This document shows, piece after piece, positions 7,758 to 16,334 of a stretch of 64,000 nucleotides of DNA. This stretch comes from Natronosalvus sp042663485 (lineage in GTDB: Archaea > Halobacteriota > Halobacteria > Halobacteriales > Natrialbaceae). Numbering within the stretch: position 1 is the stretch's first letter; each line of letters begins with the position of its first letter. The notes beneath the pieces were generated by a model, which had not been told where the DNA came from, did not search any database, and was given only the letters and a program-made list of their open reading frames with translations. Position numbers and translations under genes: made by a program. The stretch lies in the NCBI GenBank assembly GCA_042663485.1, contig JBHTAF010000001.1; one strand, written 5' to 3'.

Positions 7758-8906
7758 TCAGCTCGAGAGACCGAGCGCTGCGGCGACGTCGAGCAGACCG
7801 CTTCCCTGCTCGTTGTCCGAGAGCCCGATGTCCTCGGCCGTGTCTTTCAATTGTTGGCGGGCTTCGGTGTTCGTGTAGCCGTTAGCCATCAACTGACCGC
7901 CCGCGCCGGACACGTGCGGGCAGGCCATCGAGGTTCCGGAGAACGTGTCGTAGCCGCCGCCGGGGACCGTCGAGTTGACGTCCTCGCCGGGCGCAGCGAT
8001 CTCGACCTCGGAGCCGGTCGAGGAGAAACTCGCCAGCGAGTCGTCCTCGCTGGTCGCGCTGACGGCGATGAACTCCGGATAGGCGGCCGGGTAGCCGACG
8101 CAGTCAGAACACGGCCCGTCGTTACCCGCGGCAGCGACGAGCAACACGCCGTTGTTGTACGCGTACTGGCCGGCGTCCCTGAGGGTCTGGGAGCCGGAAC
8201 TCGCGCCGAGGCTGAGGCTGGCGACGTCCCAGCCTTTGTCGGCGACGTACTCGACACCGGCCGCGATGTCGGAGAACGATCCGCTGCCGCGCTTGTCCAG
8301 GACCTTGACCGCGTGCAGCGTCGCCTCGGTGGAGACGCCGACGACGCCTTCGTTGTTGTCGACGGCGTCGGCGGTCCCCGCACAGTGGGTGCCGTGATCG
8401 TTGTCGTCGTCCCAGTCTTCGGCACACACGTTCGGACCGCCCTTGCAACTCACGAACGCCCTGCCTTCGCCCAGGTTGGCCTGCAGGTCGGGGTGATCGG
8501 AGTCGATTCCGGTGTCGAGAATTGCGATGTCGGCCCCGGCGCCGGTCTCACCGTTGTCGTGTGCGACGTCGGCGTCCACGCGGTCGATTCCCCACGGCGT
8601 GGATTGTGCGAGCGCGTGCATCTCGCCGTTCTCCTCGACGTATCGTACGTTGGGGTTGTTCTGTAGTCCGGAGACGGCGCGTTTGGGTACCCGAATCGTC
8701 ACCGCGTCGAACGCGAACTCGCGAACCGTGTCCGAGGCCGCCTCGAGCGCCGCGGTTCGACCGCGACCGTTCGAGAACCCGACGTTGACTTCGACGACGT
8801 CGTCTGGGTCGGCTGCTGCCAGCCCAGAGACCCCGGCGGTCGCGAGCGTGCCGCCCACTGCTTTCAATACTGTTCGTCTGTCAACTGGGTGCATATCCCG
8901 TGACAT
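7758..8906 (-). CDS. Tat-exported subtilisin-like serine protease (halolysin type)
   Basis: The 382-residue preproprotein has a twin-arginine signal (DRRTVLKAVGG, Arg10-Arg11), an inhibitor-I9-like propeptide (~35-100) and an S8 catalytic domain. The triad is Asp131 (DTGID), His171 (HGTHCAG) and Ser326 (GTSMACPH), with Asn262 as oxyanion-hole residue. Six cysteines in the mature part allow disulfides. It ends right after the catalytic domain, without the C-terminal extension of classical halolysins. Secreted folded by Tat, it would degrade external protein in high salt. Start could also be Met5. Several TATA-like elements lie upstream and I cannot choose among them. Confidence 0.92.
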   Translation of the reverse strand: MSRDMHPVDRRTVLKAVGGTLATAGVSGLAAADPDDVVEVNVGFSNGRGRTAALEAASDTVREFAFDAVTIRVPKRAVSGLQNNPNVRYVEENGEMHALAQSTPWGIDRVDADVAHDNGETGAGADIAILDTGIDSDHPDLQANLGEGRAFVSCKGGPNVCAEDWDDDNDHGTHCAGTADAVDNNEGVVGVSTEATLHAVKVLDKRGSGSFSDIAAGVEYVADKGWDVASLSLGASSGSQTLRDAGQYAYNNGVLLVAAAGNDGPCSDCVGYPAAYPEFIAVSATSEDDSLASFSSTGSEVEIAAPGEDVNSTVPGGGYDTFSGTSMACPHVSGAGGQLMANGYTNTEARQQLKDTAEDIGLSDNEQGSGLLDVAAALGLSS

Positions 8907-9286
8907 CCGTTTTCACGTGACACTCACCCAATGATGAATGTTACGGTCGAGACATCCATATGTTAAGTGAATAGCAGATTAAGTAAGGCAATGACGGTCA
9001 CCATCGTATATAAAAGTGCATTCGAACTAATTTGGAGTCAATAACGATATAATAACAACTCTTCAACACAACTGCCCGTACTGGTTGTATCGACGTATTA
9101 ACGCTATCTGCTCGCCCACGATGGTCGAGGCAATGGTCGGTATCGGCCACACACTGTATGCTCGAGGGTGGACAGTATACGTCGCATATTCGAGTGGAGT
9201 AATATCGTCACACGCCAGACCGTCGACTGGTCGGGTGTGCCGTCACGACGTGAAAGGGGCGTTCGCGATGGTTGTGGCGAGGCAAT
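8907..9286. other. AT-rich intergenic region with orphan TATA
   Basis: It holds the protease promoter region (minus strand) and also a strong plus-strand TATA-like string, TATATAAAAG at 9007-9016. No credible plus-strand gene follows it within 280 bases. The element read on the minus strand could equally serve the protease with a ~75-nt leader. Confidence 0.35.
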
Positions 9287-9439
9287 TCACCTGATCGCTC
9301 GGAAGTGTTCGGATCCACACCGACAGGAGTGCGTTCCGATCGGGCGGATACGACCGCTCTGGAGCTTTTTCGCTGCGTATACCGACTCGCAGCGTTCGCA
9401 CACGGCCATGACGCGATTGTGCTCGCGCAAGGCGATCAC
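9287..9439 (-). CDS. Small zinc-ribbon protein, paralog 1
   Basis: A 50-residue protein starting at GTG 9439. A TATA-like GAATATTG about 30 nt upstream supports this start. It contains CERCESVYAAKKLQSGRIRP, then IGTHSCRCGSEH: two knuckles (CxxC and CxC) about 20 residues apart. It is closely similar to the products of 9547-9744 and 15932-16168. Probably a structural zinc ribbon, perhaps a small regulatory or RNA-binding protein; function unknown. Confidence 0.65.
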   Translation of the reverse strand: MIALREHNRVMAVCERCESVYAAKKLQSGRIRPIGTHSCRCGSEHFRAIR

Positions 9440-9546
9440 CCCGATTCTGTAGACGACACCGAGGAATTTCAATATTCGCCACGGTTTTCTGACGCGATGG
9501 TGGCGGTCGAGCTCGGCAGCGTGTCGACTGGCGAGAAGGAAGCCGG

Positions 9547-9744
9547 TTAGACCGGGTCGGAAGTGGTATTCGAGTCGCTGCCTGCATCCTCGTCGACGGC
9601 GACCAGTTCGGACGAACCGCAATCGCACCCCTTGGAGCCGATAGGTTGCACCTCGCCGTCGGGCCACCGTCTGGCAGCGTATCCGGATTCACAATTGCGA
9701 CAGATGGCGATGACGCGTTCGACGTCGTCTTTCCTGTAGGCCAT
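9547..9744 (-). CDS. Small zinc-ribbon protein, paralog 2
   Basis: 65 residues: CRNCESGYAARRWPDGEVQP, then IGSKGCDCGSSELV, followed by an acidic disordered tail. It lies one gene upstream of paralog 1 on the same strand with a 107-base spacer, so the pair looks like a tandem duplication. AAATAG ~25-30 nt before the ATG fits a leaderless promoter. The hallmark IG-x-x-x-CxCGS between the two knuckles is shared by all three copies in the window. Confidence 0.72.
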   Translation of the reverse strand: MAYRKDDVERVIAICRNCESGYAARRWPDGEVQPIGSKGCDCGSSELVAVDEDAGSDSNTTSDPV

Positions 9745-9879
9745 TTTTCAACGCTCAGAGGCACGGAGACTATTTGAGGATAGCTATCAGCGTCTGTCAG
9801 CGGGGAGCAAACCGTTCTCGAGGTGCCCTTCATCGGGAGCCTCGAAAGGGAATCGCCGGTCGAATCGCCCGACGTCCGC

Positions 9880-11622
9880 TCAGTCTCGAGTGAGCCGCGG
9901 ATTCGTCACGGCACCGTTCGACGCCGAGTCGAAGTCCCGACAGTACTTCGCCAGGACGCCCCCGTCGTAGACCGGGTCGGGACGGTCCCACGCCTTGCGT
10001 CGGTCCTCGAGTTCCGCGTCGTCGATGTCGATCTCGAGGGTTCGGTTGGGAATGTCGACCGTGATCTCGTCGCCGTCCTCGAGCAGGCCGATGGGACCGC
10101 CGACGAAGGCTTCCGGGGCGACGTGGCCGATCATCGGTCCCCTGGTGCCCCCGGAGAACCGGCCGTCGGTGATGAGCGCGACGTCGTCTTCGTGACCCGC
10201 GCCGACGACCGCCGCGGTGACGCCGAGCATCTCGCGCATGCCGGGACCGCCACGGGGACCCTCGTTGCGGATGACGATCACGTCGCCGCTCTCGATGTGG
10301 CCCTCCTGGACGTAGGCCATGGCGTCCTCCTCGTGCTCGAAGATCCGGGCCGGCCCCTCGTGGTGGAAGGCGTCGTCCCCGGTCACCTTCAACACGGCTC
10401 CGTCGGGCGCGAGGTTGCCCTCGAGGATCTTGATCGCACCCTCTTCCTCCTTCGGCTCTTCGACCGTGTAGAGGAAGTCCGCCTCGAGGTCGGCGTCGTT
10501 CGTCGGCAAGTCGCCAGTTTCCTCGAGGTGGGCGAGTTCCTCGGCGATCGTCCGGCCGGTGACGGTCATCGCGTCACCGTGGATGAGGTCCGCCTCGAGC
10601 AGTCGGCGGAGGACGACCGGGACGCCCCCGAGTTCGTGGAGGTCGTTCATCACGCGCGTCCCGCCGGGCTGGAGGTCGGCGATCTTGGGTGTCCGCCGCG
10701 AGATCTCGTCGAAGTCGCCGATCTCGAGGTCGACGTCCGCCTCACGGGCGAGCGCGAGCAGGTGGAGGACGCCGTTGGTCGACCCCCCGATAGCGGTCTG
10801 GAGGGCGATGGCGTTCTCGAAGGACTCGCGCGTGACGATGTCCGAGGGGCGCCGATCCGCCTCGATGCACTCGAGGGCGAGTTCGCCCGCACGTCTGGCG
10901 ACCTCGTAGCGCTCTTCGTCCTCGGCGGGCGGCGAGGCGCTACCTAGCGGAGCCAGCCCGAGCGCCTCCGAAATCGAGGCCATCGTGTTCGCCGTGAACA
11001 TCCCACCGCAGGAACCGGCGCCGGGGCAGGCGTGACGCTCGAGGTCGTCGAGTTCGTTCTCGTCCATCTCCCCGGTTCCGTACGCGCCAACGCCCTCGAA
11101 CACCTGGACGATGGTCACGTCCCGGCCCTCGTGCTGGCCGGGCATGATCGAGCCCCCATAGCAAAAGACGGAGGGAAGATCGGTGCGGATCGCGGCCATC
11201 ATCATTCCGGGGAGGTTCTTGTCGCAACCGGCGACGGTGACGAGACCGTCCATCCGTTCGCCGAAGCTGACGAGTTCGACGCTGTCGGCGATGAGTTCTC
11301 GCGAGATGAGCGAGGCCTTCATCCCCTCGGTCCCCATCGAGATGGCGTCGGAGATAGTGATCGTGCCGAACTCGATGGGCATCCCGCCCGCCTCGTCGAT
11401 CCCGTCGAGCGCCGAGTCGGCTACGTCGTCGAGGTGAACGTTACAGGGCGTGATGTCCGCGGCGGGGTTCGCCACCCCGATCATCGGCGACCCGAAATCT
11501 TCGTCGTCGAACCCCATCGCCCGAAACATCGCCCGGTGGGGCGCCCGGTCGGCCCCCTCGGTCACATCGCGGCTGGTCAGCCGCTCGTCCTTGCCGTGGT
11601 CGAACGCGTCGTCGCTGCTCAT
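9880..11622 (-). CDS. ilvD: Dihydroxy-acid dehydratase
   Basis: 580 residues, the usual length for IlvD. It dehydrates 2,3-dihydroxy-isovalerate and the isoleucine analog to the 2-oxo acids, the third step of valine/isoleucine synthesis, in the cytoplasm. Iron-sulfur ligands are Cys60 (PCNVHLDD), Cys133 (GCDKNLPG) and Cys205 in CPGAGSCGGMFTANTM. The C-terminal GRFSGGTRGPMIGH is the substrate/Mg site. I place the start at MSSDDAFDHG because a TATA element (11645-11651, minus strand) lies 26 nt before that ATG; the upstream in-frame start at 11655 would overlap it. It appears to be monocistronic. Confidence 0.96.
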   Translation of the reverse strand: MSSDDAFDHGKDERLTSRDVTEGADRAPHRAMFRAMGFDDEDFGSPMIGVANPAADITPCNVHLDDVADSALDGIDEAGGMPIEFGTITISDAISMGTEGMKASLISRELIADSVELVSFGERMDGLVTVAGCDKNLPGMMMAAIRTDLPSVFCYGGSIMPGQHEGRDVTIVQVFEGVGAYGTGEMDENELDDLERHACPGAGSCGGMFTANTMASISEALGLAPLGSASPPAEDEERYEVARRAGELALECIEADRRPSDIVTRESFENAIALQTAIGGSTNGVLHLLALAREADVDLEIGDFDEISRRTPKIADLQPGGTRVMNDLHELGGVPVVLRRLLEADLIHGDAMTVTGRTIAEELAHLEETGDLPTNDADLEADFLYTVEEPKEEEGAIKILEGNLAPDGAVLKVTGDDAFHHEGPARIFEHEEDAMAYVQEGHIESGDVIVIRNEGPRGGPGMREMLGVTAAVVGAGHEDDVALITDGRFSGGTRGPMIGHVAPEAFVGGPIGLLEDGDEITVDIPNRTLEIDIDDAELEDRRKAWDRPDPVYDGGVLAKYCRDFDSASNGAVTNPRLTRD

Positions 11623-11644
11623 GGTCGCCACTTGACTCGAGCGT

Positions 11645-11651
11645 GCATAAG
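11645..11651 (-). promoter_or_regulatory. TATA element of ilvD
   Basis: Minus-strand CTTATGC about 26 nt before ATG 11622, giving a leaderless transcript and fixing the ilvD start. Confidence 0.5.
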
Positions 11652-11825
11652 TCACCCCACTCGGTCAAGTGGTGCCGGATTTCGAGGACGAGTCGTACGT
11701 GCTCGGCTCCGTCCGCTGTGGCAGACGTACGCTACAGTGGCGTCTGGCAAGAGCATGACGAACGTCAGACTCCTATCACCACACAATCACTGGGATATTT
11801 ATCGTCGGTTGTAGCCACCAGAAAT

Positions 11826-12104
11826 ATGCAGGAGGACCACGATATCGGCTACCGGATCATCGAAGCCATCGCCACGCGAGAGGGTATCGACCCGCTCGAC
11901 GTCGACCCACCGCTCCACGACGGAATCGACGTCGGTGCACTCGAGGAGGTCTTTCGATCGACGAACGACTCCACCTCCATCTCGTTCGAATACGGACGGT
12001 ACACGGTGCACCTCGACGGACCCGAGTCGGTCCGACTCACCCCACGACCCAATTGTGACTCCGCCGCCGCTCGCGGTAGCCAGTCACACCACGGCGAGGC
12101 GTAG
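11826..12104 (+). CDS. HalOD1-type output-domain protein
   Basis: 92 residues. The core IGYRIIEAIATREGIDPLDV, then PLHDGIDVGALEEVF and a paired-strand end (SISFEYGRYTVHLDG), is the small haloarchaeal HalOD1 output domain, proposed to act in signalling. GATATTTA (11794-11801) lies ~28 nt before ATG 11826, supporting a leaderless start; the frame is open upstream but that part is not protein-like. A second HalOD1 gene lies at 22061-22387. Confidence 0.8.
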   Translation: MQEDHDIGYRIIEAIATREGIDPLDVDPPLHDGIDVGALEEVFRSTNDSTSISFEYGRYTVHLDGPESVRLTPRPNCDSAAARGSQSHHGEA

Positions 12105-12199
12105 CCGAGTACGGACGACGAGCGATCCGGCGGTCGAAGTCGAGGCACGGTCGTGATGGAAGTCTCTTCCAACCCCACTGAGTGAGCCCGCGTCGAACG

Positions 12200-14395
12200 C
12201 TACTCCTCGAGCAAGCGGCTCCCGCCCGGCGGCAGGAAGTGCGCGATTTGGTCGGGGCTCGCGATCTTTCTGACGAACGATTCGTCCGCGAAGCGCTCGC
12301 GGAGTTCGCGGTAGATGCGCTTCGCGGCGTCGGCCTGAGCGAACCGGCCAGGTTCGACCTCGATCGTCGTCACCGCCTGGCCCTCGATCGCCGACGGTGG
12401 CCCGCCGACGACTCGCGTGTACGGCTCACACTGGATACCCACAGCGACGCTCACCGGCGTGTCGTTCAGGTAGGTTCGGTCGCCGCGAATCGCGAACCCG
12501 CCCTTCTCGAGGTACTCGCCGCTCTCGGGCGTCTTCGACACCTGGTCGGAGTCGACGACGTAGACGTCGCCCGCGTACCGGCCGTCCTTCCAGACCGACG
12601 AGTACGAAACTGCGAACTGGGCTGCCTCCTCGACGCTCGAGTCGGGAATCTCGATGTCGCCCGACGATGCCTCACTGGGATCGGTGGCCTTCAGGACCGT
12701 GACCGGCCCCCCGTGGGCCTGCGTGTGTAACACGCGGTCGCCGCGCTCGAGATACTTCTTGACGAGTTCCTCGTTCTGGTCGGCGTTCCGCCCACCGATC
12801 ACGAGGTAGTCGTCGCTGGTCCGGAACCACCGGAATCGCTCGTACCACTGCTCGTTCTGGCGAATCGGGACGGAGGGTTCGGCGAGCCAGTCGCGTTCGT
12901 CGTCGTCCTCCTCGTCTAATTCTTCGTCGCCGTCGTCGGCTTCCCACTCGTCGCGCCGACGCTCGATCTCCGCGAGTTCCTCGCGGGTGTCCTCGATCGC
13001 CGCCAGTGCGCCTTCCTTCTTCTCGGCGATGCGCTTTGCCTCCGTGTAGAGCCGGTCGGCGTTCTTCTCGACGCCGTCCTCGACGAGGAGCGTGATCGGC
13101 TGGTCCTCGAGGCGAATCGTCACCGTCCCCTCCTTTCCGTTGACGTCGACGAACGGCTGGGCGGCGTCCATCCCTTCCGCTTTGGCCTCGTCGAGTCGGC
13201 CGGCGATTTCGCCCCAGGGAACGCCGTCGTCGCGGGCCGAGCGGACGGTCGACAGGAGGTCGTCCACCGTGCCGTAGTTGGCGTACAGCAGTTCGGCCTT
13301 CTCGCGTTCGGCCTCGGCTTGCTCGTCGAAGCCCTGGATTGCGCCCTCCTGCTGGTCGATGATCCGCTGGTGTTTGGCGATCTGTTCCTCGAAGTCCGGA
13401 CGCTGGTCGCGCGGATCAGGCTCGTCGGCGTCGAGGTCCAGCCGGAAGAAGTACTCCTCGAGGGCACCGTTGAACGTCTCGTGGGGCTCGCTGGCGAGGC
13501 TTTCGTGTTCCTCGAGCGGGAACGGGGTGACGTCGACGACGGAGGTGTTCGTCTCGTCCCGGTCTGCGTCCCCGTCGCCGCTGTTCCCGCCGCCGGTGTC
13601 GCCGTCCTCGTCGTTACTTTCTTGATCGCTGCCGTCGCCGCCCTCGAGATACACCCGCGGCTCGAGCGTGGCGTTTCGCAGGTCGAGCGCCAGTCGCTCG
13701 ATCGCCTGGTAGAGCCGTTCGTACTCGTCCTCGCCCGCATCTTCGATGTCGAGGGTCTTCTTGACGCCCGCGCGGGTACACAGTTCCTCGGCGTAGAGGC
13801 CGCCGAAGTTGAGTTGGGTTGCGAGCGTCCGGACGACGTCCGTGTCGGAGTCGTCCATCTGCTGATCGAACGCCTCCCGCGAAACGGTGAGCGGATTGAC
13901 GCGAGACTCCGGGAACTCGTATCGCGAACCCGGGACGACCGTCCTGGACTTCAGCCGGACGGTCTCGAGGGAATCGATCACCTCGTACTCGCGGTCGGTG
14001 ACGGCGACGTTGCCCTGGCCGAACAGTTCGACGATGATCCGCGTCATCCCGTCCTCGCGGTCGAAGACGAACTCGAGGATGCGGTCGAACTCGTACTGCT
14101 CGACGCCGACGAAGTCCGCCCCCGAGAGGCGGTTACGAAGCATCATCGCGAACTGCGGCGGGCGACCTGGCGCGTCCGGCACCCGTTCGGGCGAGACGGT
14201 GTGGACGCGTTTGCGGTCGCCGACCTCGAGCATGAGCTCGACCCGGCCGCGGTCGAAGTCACGCATCTTGAGGCGAACGAGGTCGTCGCCGTAGAGGTAG
14301 GCCTTGTCGACTTTGGCCCCCTCGTAGGATCCGAGTTCACCGACGAGCGCCGCGAGGTCGACGCTGGTGAGTTCCTGCTTTGGCTCGGTGCTCAT
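12200..14395 (-). CDS. rqcH: RqcH / NEMF ribosome-quality-control factor
   Basis: 731 residues with the NFACT architecture: NFACT-N (~1-210), an acidic Ser/Gly/Asp insert (~250-290), a helical coiled-coil region (~330-500) and the NFACT-R domain (~510-640; WFRTSDDYLVIGGRNADQNE). Archaeal RqcH is the ortholog of eukaryotic NEMF/Rqc2, binding 50S subunits with stalled peptidyl-tRNA and adding C-terminal tails that target the peptide for degradation. The Asp/Gly-rich insert looks like a halophilic linker. It stands alone, upstream of nothing obviously related. Confidence 0.9.
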   Translation of the reverse strand: MSTEPKQELTSVDLAALVGELGSYEGAKVDKAYLYGDDLVRLKMRDFDRGRVELMLEVGDRKRVHTVSPERVPDAPGRPPQFAMMLRNRLSGADFVGVEQYEFDRILEFVFDREDGMTRIIVELFGQGNVAVTDREYEVIDSLETVRLKSRTVVPGSRYEFPESRVNPLTVSREAFDQQMDDSDTDVVRTLATQLNFGGLYAEELCTRAGVKKTLDIEDAGEDEYERLYQAIERLALDLRNATLEPRVYLEGGDGSDQESNDEDGDTGGGNSGDGDADRDETNTSVVDVTPFPLEEHESLASEPHETFNGALEEYFFRLDLDADEPDPRDQRPDFEEQIAKHQRIIDQQEGAIQGFDEQAEAEREKAELLYANYGTVDDLLSTVRSARDDGVPWGEIAGRLDEAKAEGMDAAQPFVDVNGKEGTVTIRLEDQPITLLVEDGVEKNADRLYTEAKRIAEKKEGALAAIEDTREELAEIERRRDEWEADDGDEELDEEDDDERDWLAEPSVPIRQNEQWYERFRWFRTSDDYLVIGGRNADQNEELVKKYLERGDRVLHTQAHGGPVTVLKATDPSEASSGDIEIPDSSVEEAAQFAVSYSSVWKDGRYAGDVYVVDSDQVSKTPESGEYLEKGGFAIRGDRTYLNDTPVSVAVGIQCEPYTRVVGGPPSAIEGQAVTTIEVEPGRFAQADAAKRIYRELRERFADESFVRKIASPDQIAHFLPPGGSRLLEE

Positions 14396-14554
14396 ACACC
14401 ACAGTGTCGCCCACGGTGGGAAAGACGTGTCGCTCTACGAGTGTGAAGAGTTCGAGCGCACACAGGATCCGTCCACAGCTCCCGTTTTTGGCCGCTCGCA
14501 GCATCGCCTGATCCTCGAGGTTCGAAAGAAAAATCCGAGACGAGGGTAATCGCG

Positions 14555-15124
14555 TCAGTTGCCGCCGCCGTTACCGCCGCCGTTGCCGCCGCCGTTACCG
14601 CCGCCGTTGCCGCCGCCGTTACCGCCGCCGGCACCGTTCTCCTCTTCCTCCTCCTCCTCGTCTGCTGCAGCGCCTCCAGCAGAGGCGCCAATATCGACCT
14701 CGAACAGGTTCAGCTCCGCATTGCGAATCGACACGGTGTCAGACGTCATCGTTCCCGTATCACCTTCGCTCACTTCCGCCTCGTCTTCGTCGACGAAGAT
14801 GTGACCTAATGGGCCGCCCGAACCGATATCAACCTGGATCACGTACACCTCCCAATCGTCGTCGAACTCGTCGCCGAGTGCCTCGACGAGGGTGTCTCGA
14901 GTTCCCGAGTCCATCTCCGCAAGGACCGTGAAATCGGTATCCGGGAAGTAATCGCGGCCGTGGATGACGACCTCACCATCCTGGAGTCCTTCACCGTTCT
15001 CGTCGTCTTCCTGAGCCGCCACGTTCGTGCTGGCACCGGCACCGACAGCCAGGGCGGTTGTTGCTAACGCGCTCTTCTTCATGAATGACCGTCTTCCGTC
15101 GTCTGGGTCTCGTTCTTCTCTCAT
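14555..15124 (-). CDS. Tat-exported protein with Gly/Asn-repeat tail
   Basis: I start at MREERDPDDGRRSF: a TATA-like TTATAC at ~15172 leaves room for a transcript start before ATG 15124, whereas the upstream TTG (15163) would sit almost on the TATA. The 189-residue product has a twin-arginine signal (Arg11-Arg12), a ~110-residue acidic beta-rich domain (VVIHGRDYFPDTDFTVLAEM and following), a poly-Glu stretch and then a tail of repeated GGGN units encoded at ~14557-14632. The family occurs in haloarchaea but I know no function. The tail may serve as a flexible wall linker. Confidence 0.75.
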   Translation of the reverse strand: MREERDPDDGRRSFMKKSALATTALAVGAGASTNVAAQEDDENGEGLQDGEVVIHGRDYFPDTDFTVLAEMDSGTRDTLVEALGDEFDDDWEVYVIQVDIGSGGPLGHIFVDEDEAEVSEGDTGTMTSDTVSIRNAELNLFEVDIGASAGGAAADEEEEEEENGAGGGNGGGNGGGNGGGNGGGNGGGN

Positions 15125-15931
15125 GTCTCTCAGCCCAGGTTGGGCGGTCGATTGTTTGGCCAAGGTTTCGTATAAGTAAGTTCGTTCGTTTCACTTCTTT
15201 TCGCAAACAGTCAGTGAATAATACCTCGTGCGGACACAATATTGGCTGTAGTGACCCTGGCCTCGCCTATCGAATTCCGTCTGTAACTGTTGATTTCTTC
15301 ACCTGGCCGACGGCTGCCGCTGTAACGGACGCATTTCCGCCTGAAACGCACCGACAGAGGTGGGTAATGATTTCTCGTTCGAAACCGAGGGAGTCGCTCA
15401 AGAATTCGTGGTCGATGTGGTCTCTCAGAGCGCGACGACCAGTGTGCTCAAGCCGTCGTTACATCGCAGTGTGAACGGCTACTGCCGCCGTTTAGCTGTA
15501 CTTGACCCGATCCGAACTAGCAATAGCGTCAGGCTCTGGACGGACAAATGAACCAAATTTCTCCTCGAAACGGCTCAATTACGTGAATGTGAACACCCCA
15601 CCCAGTAGGGCGACCACTGGGCCGAACGTGATTTCAGCCCAGTTTTCCGTTGCGAGCAGCGCTAGACGATCACAATGACGCGAGCGCTGATCGCCGCGAC
15701 CGACGAAGGCATTCGTCATGCAATGGGACAGTCGATGAGGACCGAATGTGGGTCCGAATGGATAGCACCGTTGACCGTTCCGATGCCGTTCCTTGAGGCA
15801 TCGACGACGCATCCAGGAACGCTCAGGTGATCGACAACCTCAATATTCGATCGACGGTTATGCGAGGAGGGCAGTCGTGTGGATGGTTTTTCCGGAAGTA
15901 ACTGTCGACGGGAATGATAGATGCGTGTGTC
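15125..15931. other. Long intergenic region, possible gene remnants
   Basis: About 800 bases with no supported gene. The minus strand at 15579-15660 encodes NWAEITFGPVVALLGGVFTF plus stop, which looks like the tail of a small membrane protein, but no start or upstream continuation is found. Other frames read as noise. It may hold decayed genes next to the third zinc-ribbon paralog. Confidence 0.3.
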
Positions 15932-16168
15932 ATGGCCGATCGAATCAAACTCACCAGAGTGATCGCACAGTGTCCCAACTGCGGGAACGTGTACGCCTCC
16001 TACGTCTGGCCCGACGGCTCGGTCAAGCCGATCGGCCAGCAAAAGGGTTGCTCATGCGGCTCGACGGATTTTATTGTGCTTGACGAGAATCGAACGGCCG
16101 TCGAGCCTCTGCCTGGCACCGAAAACGAACGCAACGACGCGCTCGGCGGTCCCGTGTATCCGATCTGA
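15932..16168 (+). CDS. Small zinc-ribbon protein, paralog 3
   Basis: 78 residues from ATG 15932 (MADRIKLTRVIAQC); an in-frame ATG at 15914 is also possible. It has CPNCGNVYASYVWPDGSVKP, IGQQ, then GCSCGSTDF, and a disordered tail. This matches the two minus-strand copies at 9.3-9.7 kb in knuckle spacing and in the PDG-x-V-x-PIG segment. The copy is on the opposite strand and 6 kb away, so the family has spread in this region. Confidence 0.72.
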   Translation: MADRIKLTRVIAQCPNCGNVYASYVWPDGSVKPIGQQKGCSCGSTDFIVLDENRTAVEPLPGTENERNDALGGPVYPI

Positions 16169-16334
16169 CGGTCCAATCGTCGGTCTCCGTCGTGAACGTC
16201 GTCGATGAACGAACCCGCCACAGGTTCGCTGGGTCCCGTTCGCCCGTCTGGCCTCGAGCGGTGGATCAGCGTCGCTCGAGGGGGAACGGTACCTGATCGT
16301 TGACGGCTCGTCTCACAGCCGGCCAGCAGATCGC

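Noticed and set aside
7851..8666. 271-codon frame opposite the subtilase
   Set aside because: Shadow of the protease gene.
9823..10947. 374-codon frame opposite ilvD
   Set aside because: Shadow; ilvD motifs are complete on the other strand.
15579..15812. 77-residue minus-strand frame with a hydrophobic end
   Set aside because: Only the last ~20 residues look like protein; no start or family can be supported, so it is noted as a possible remnant only.
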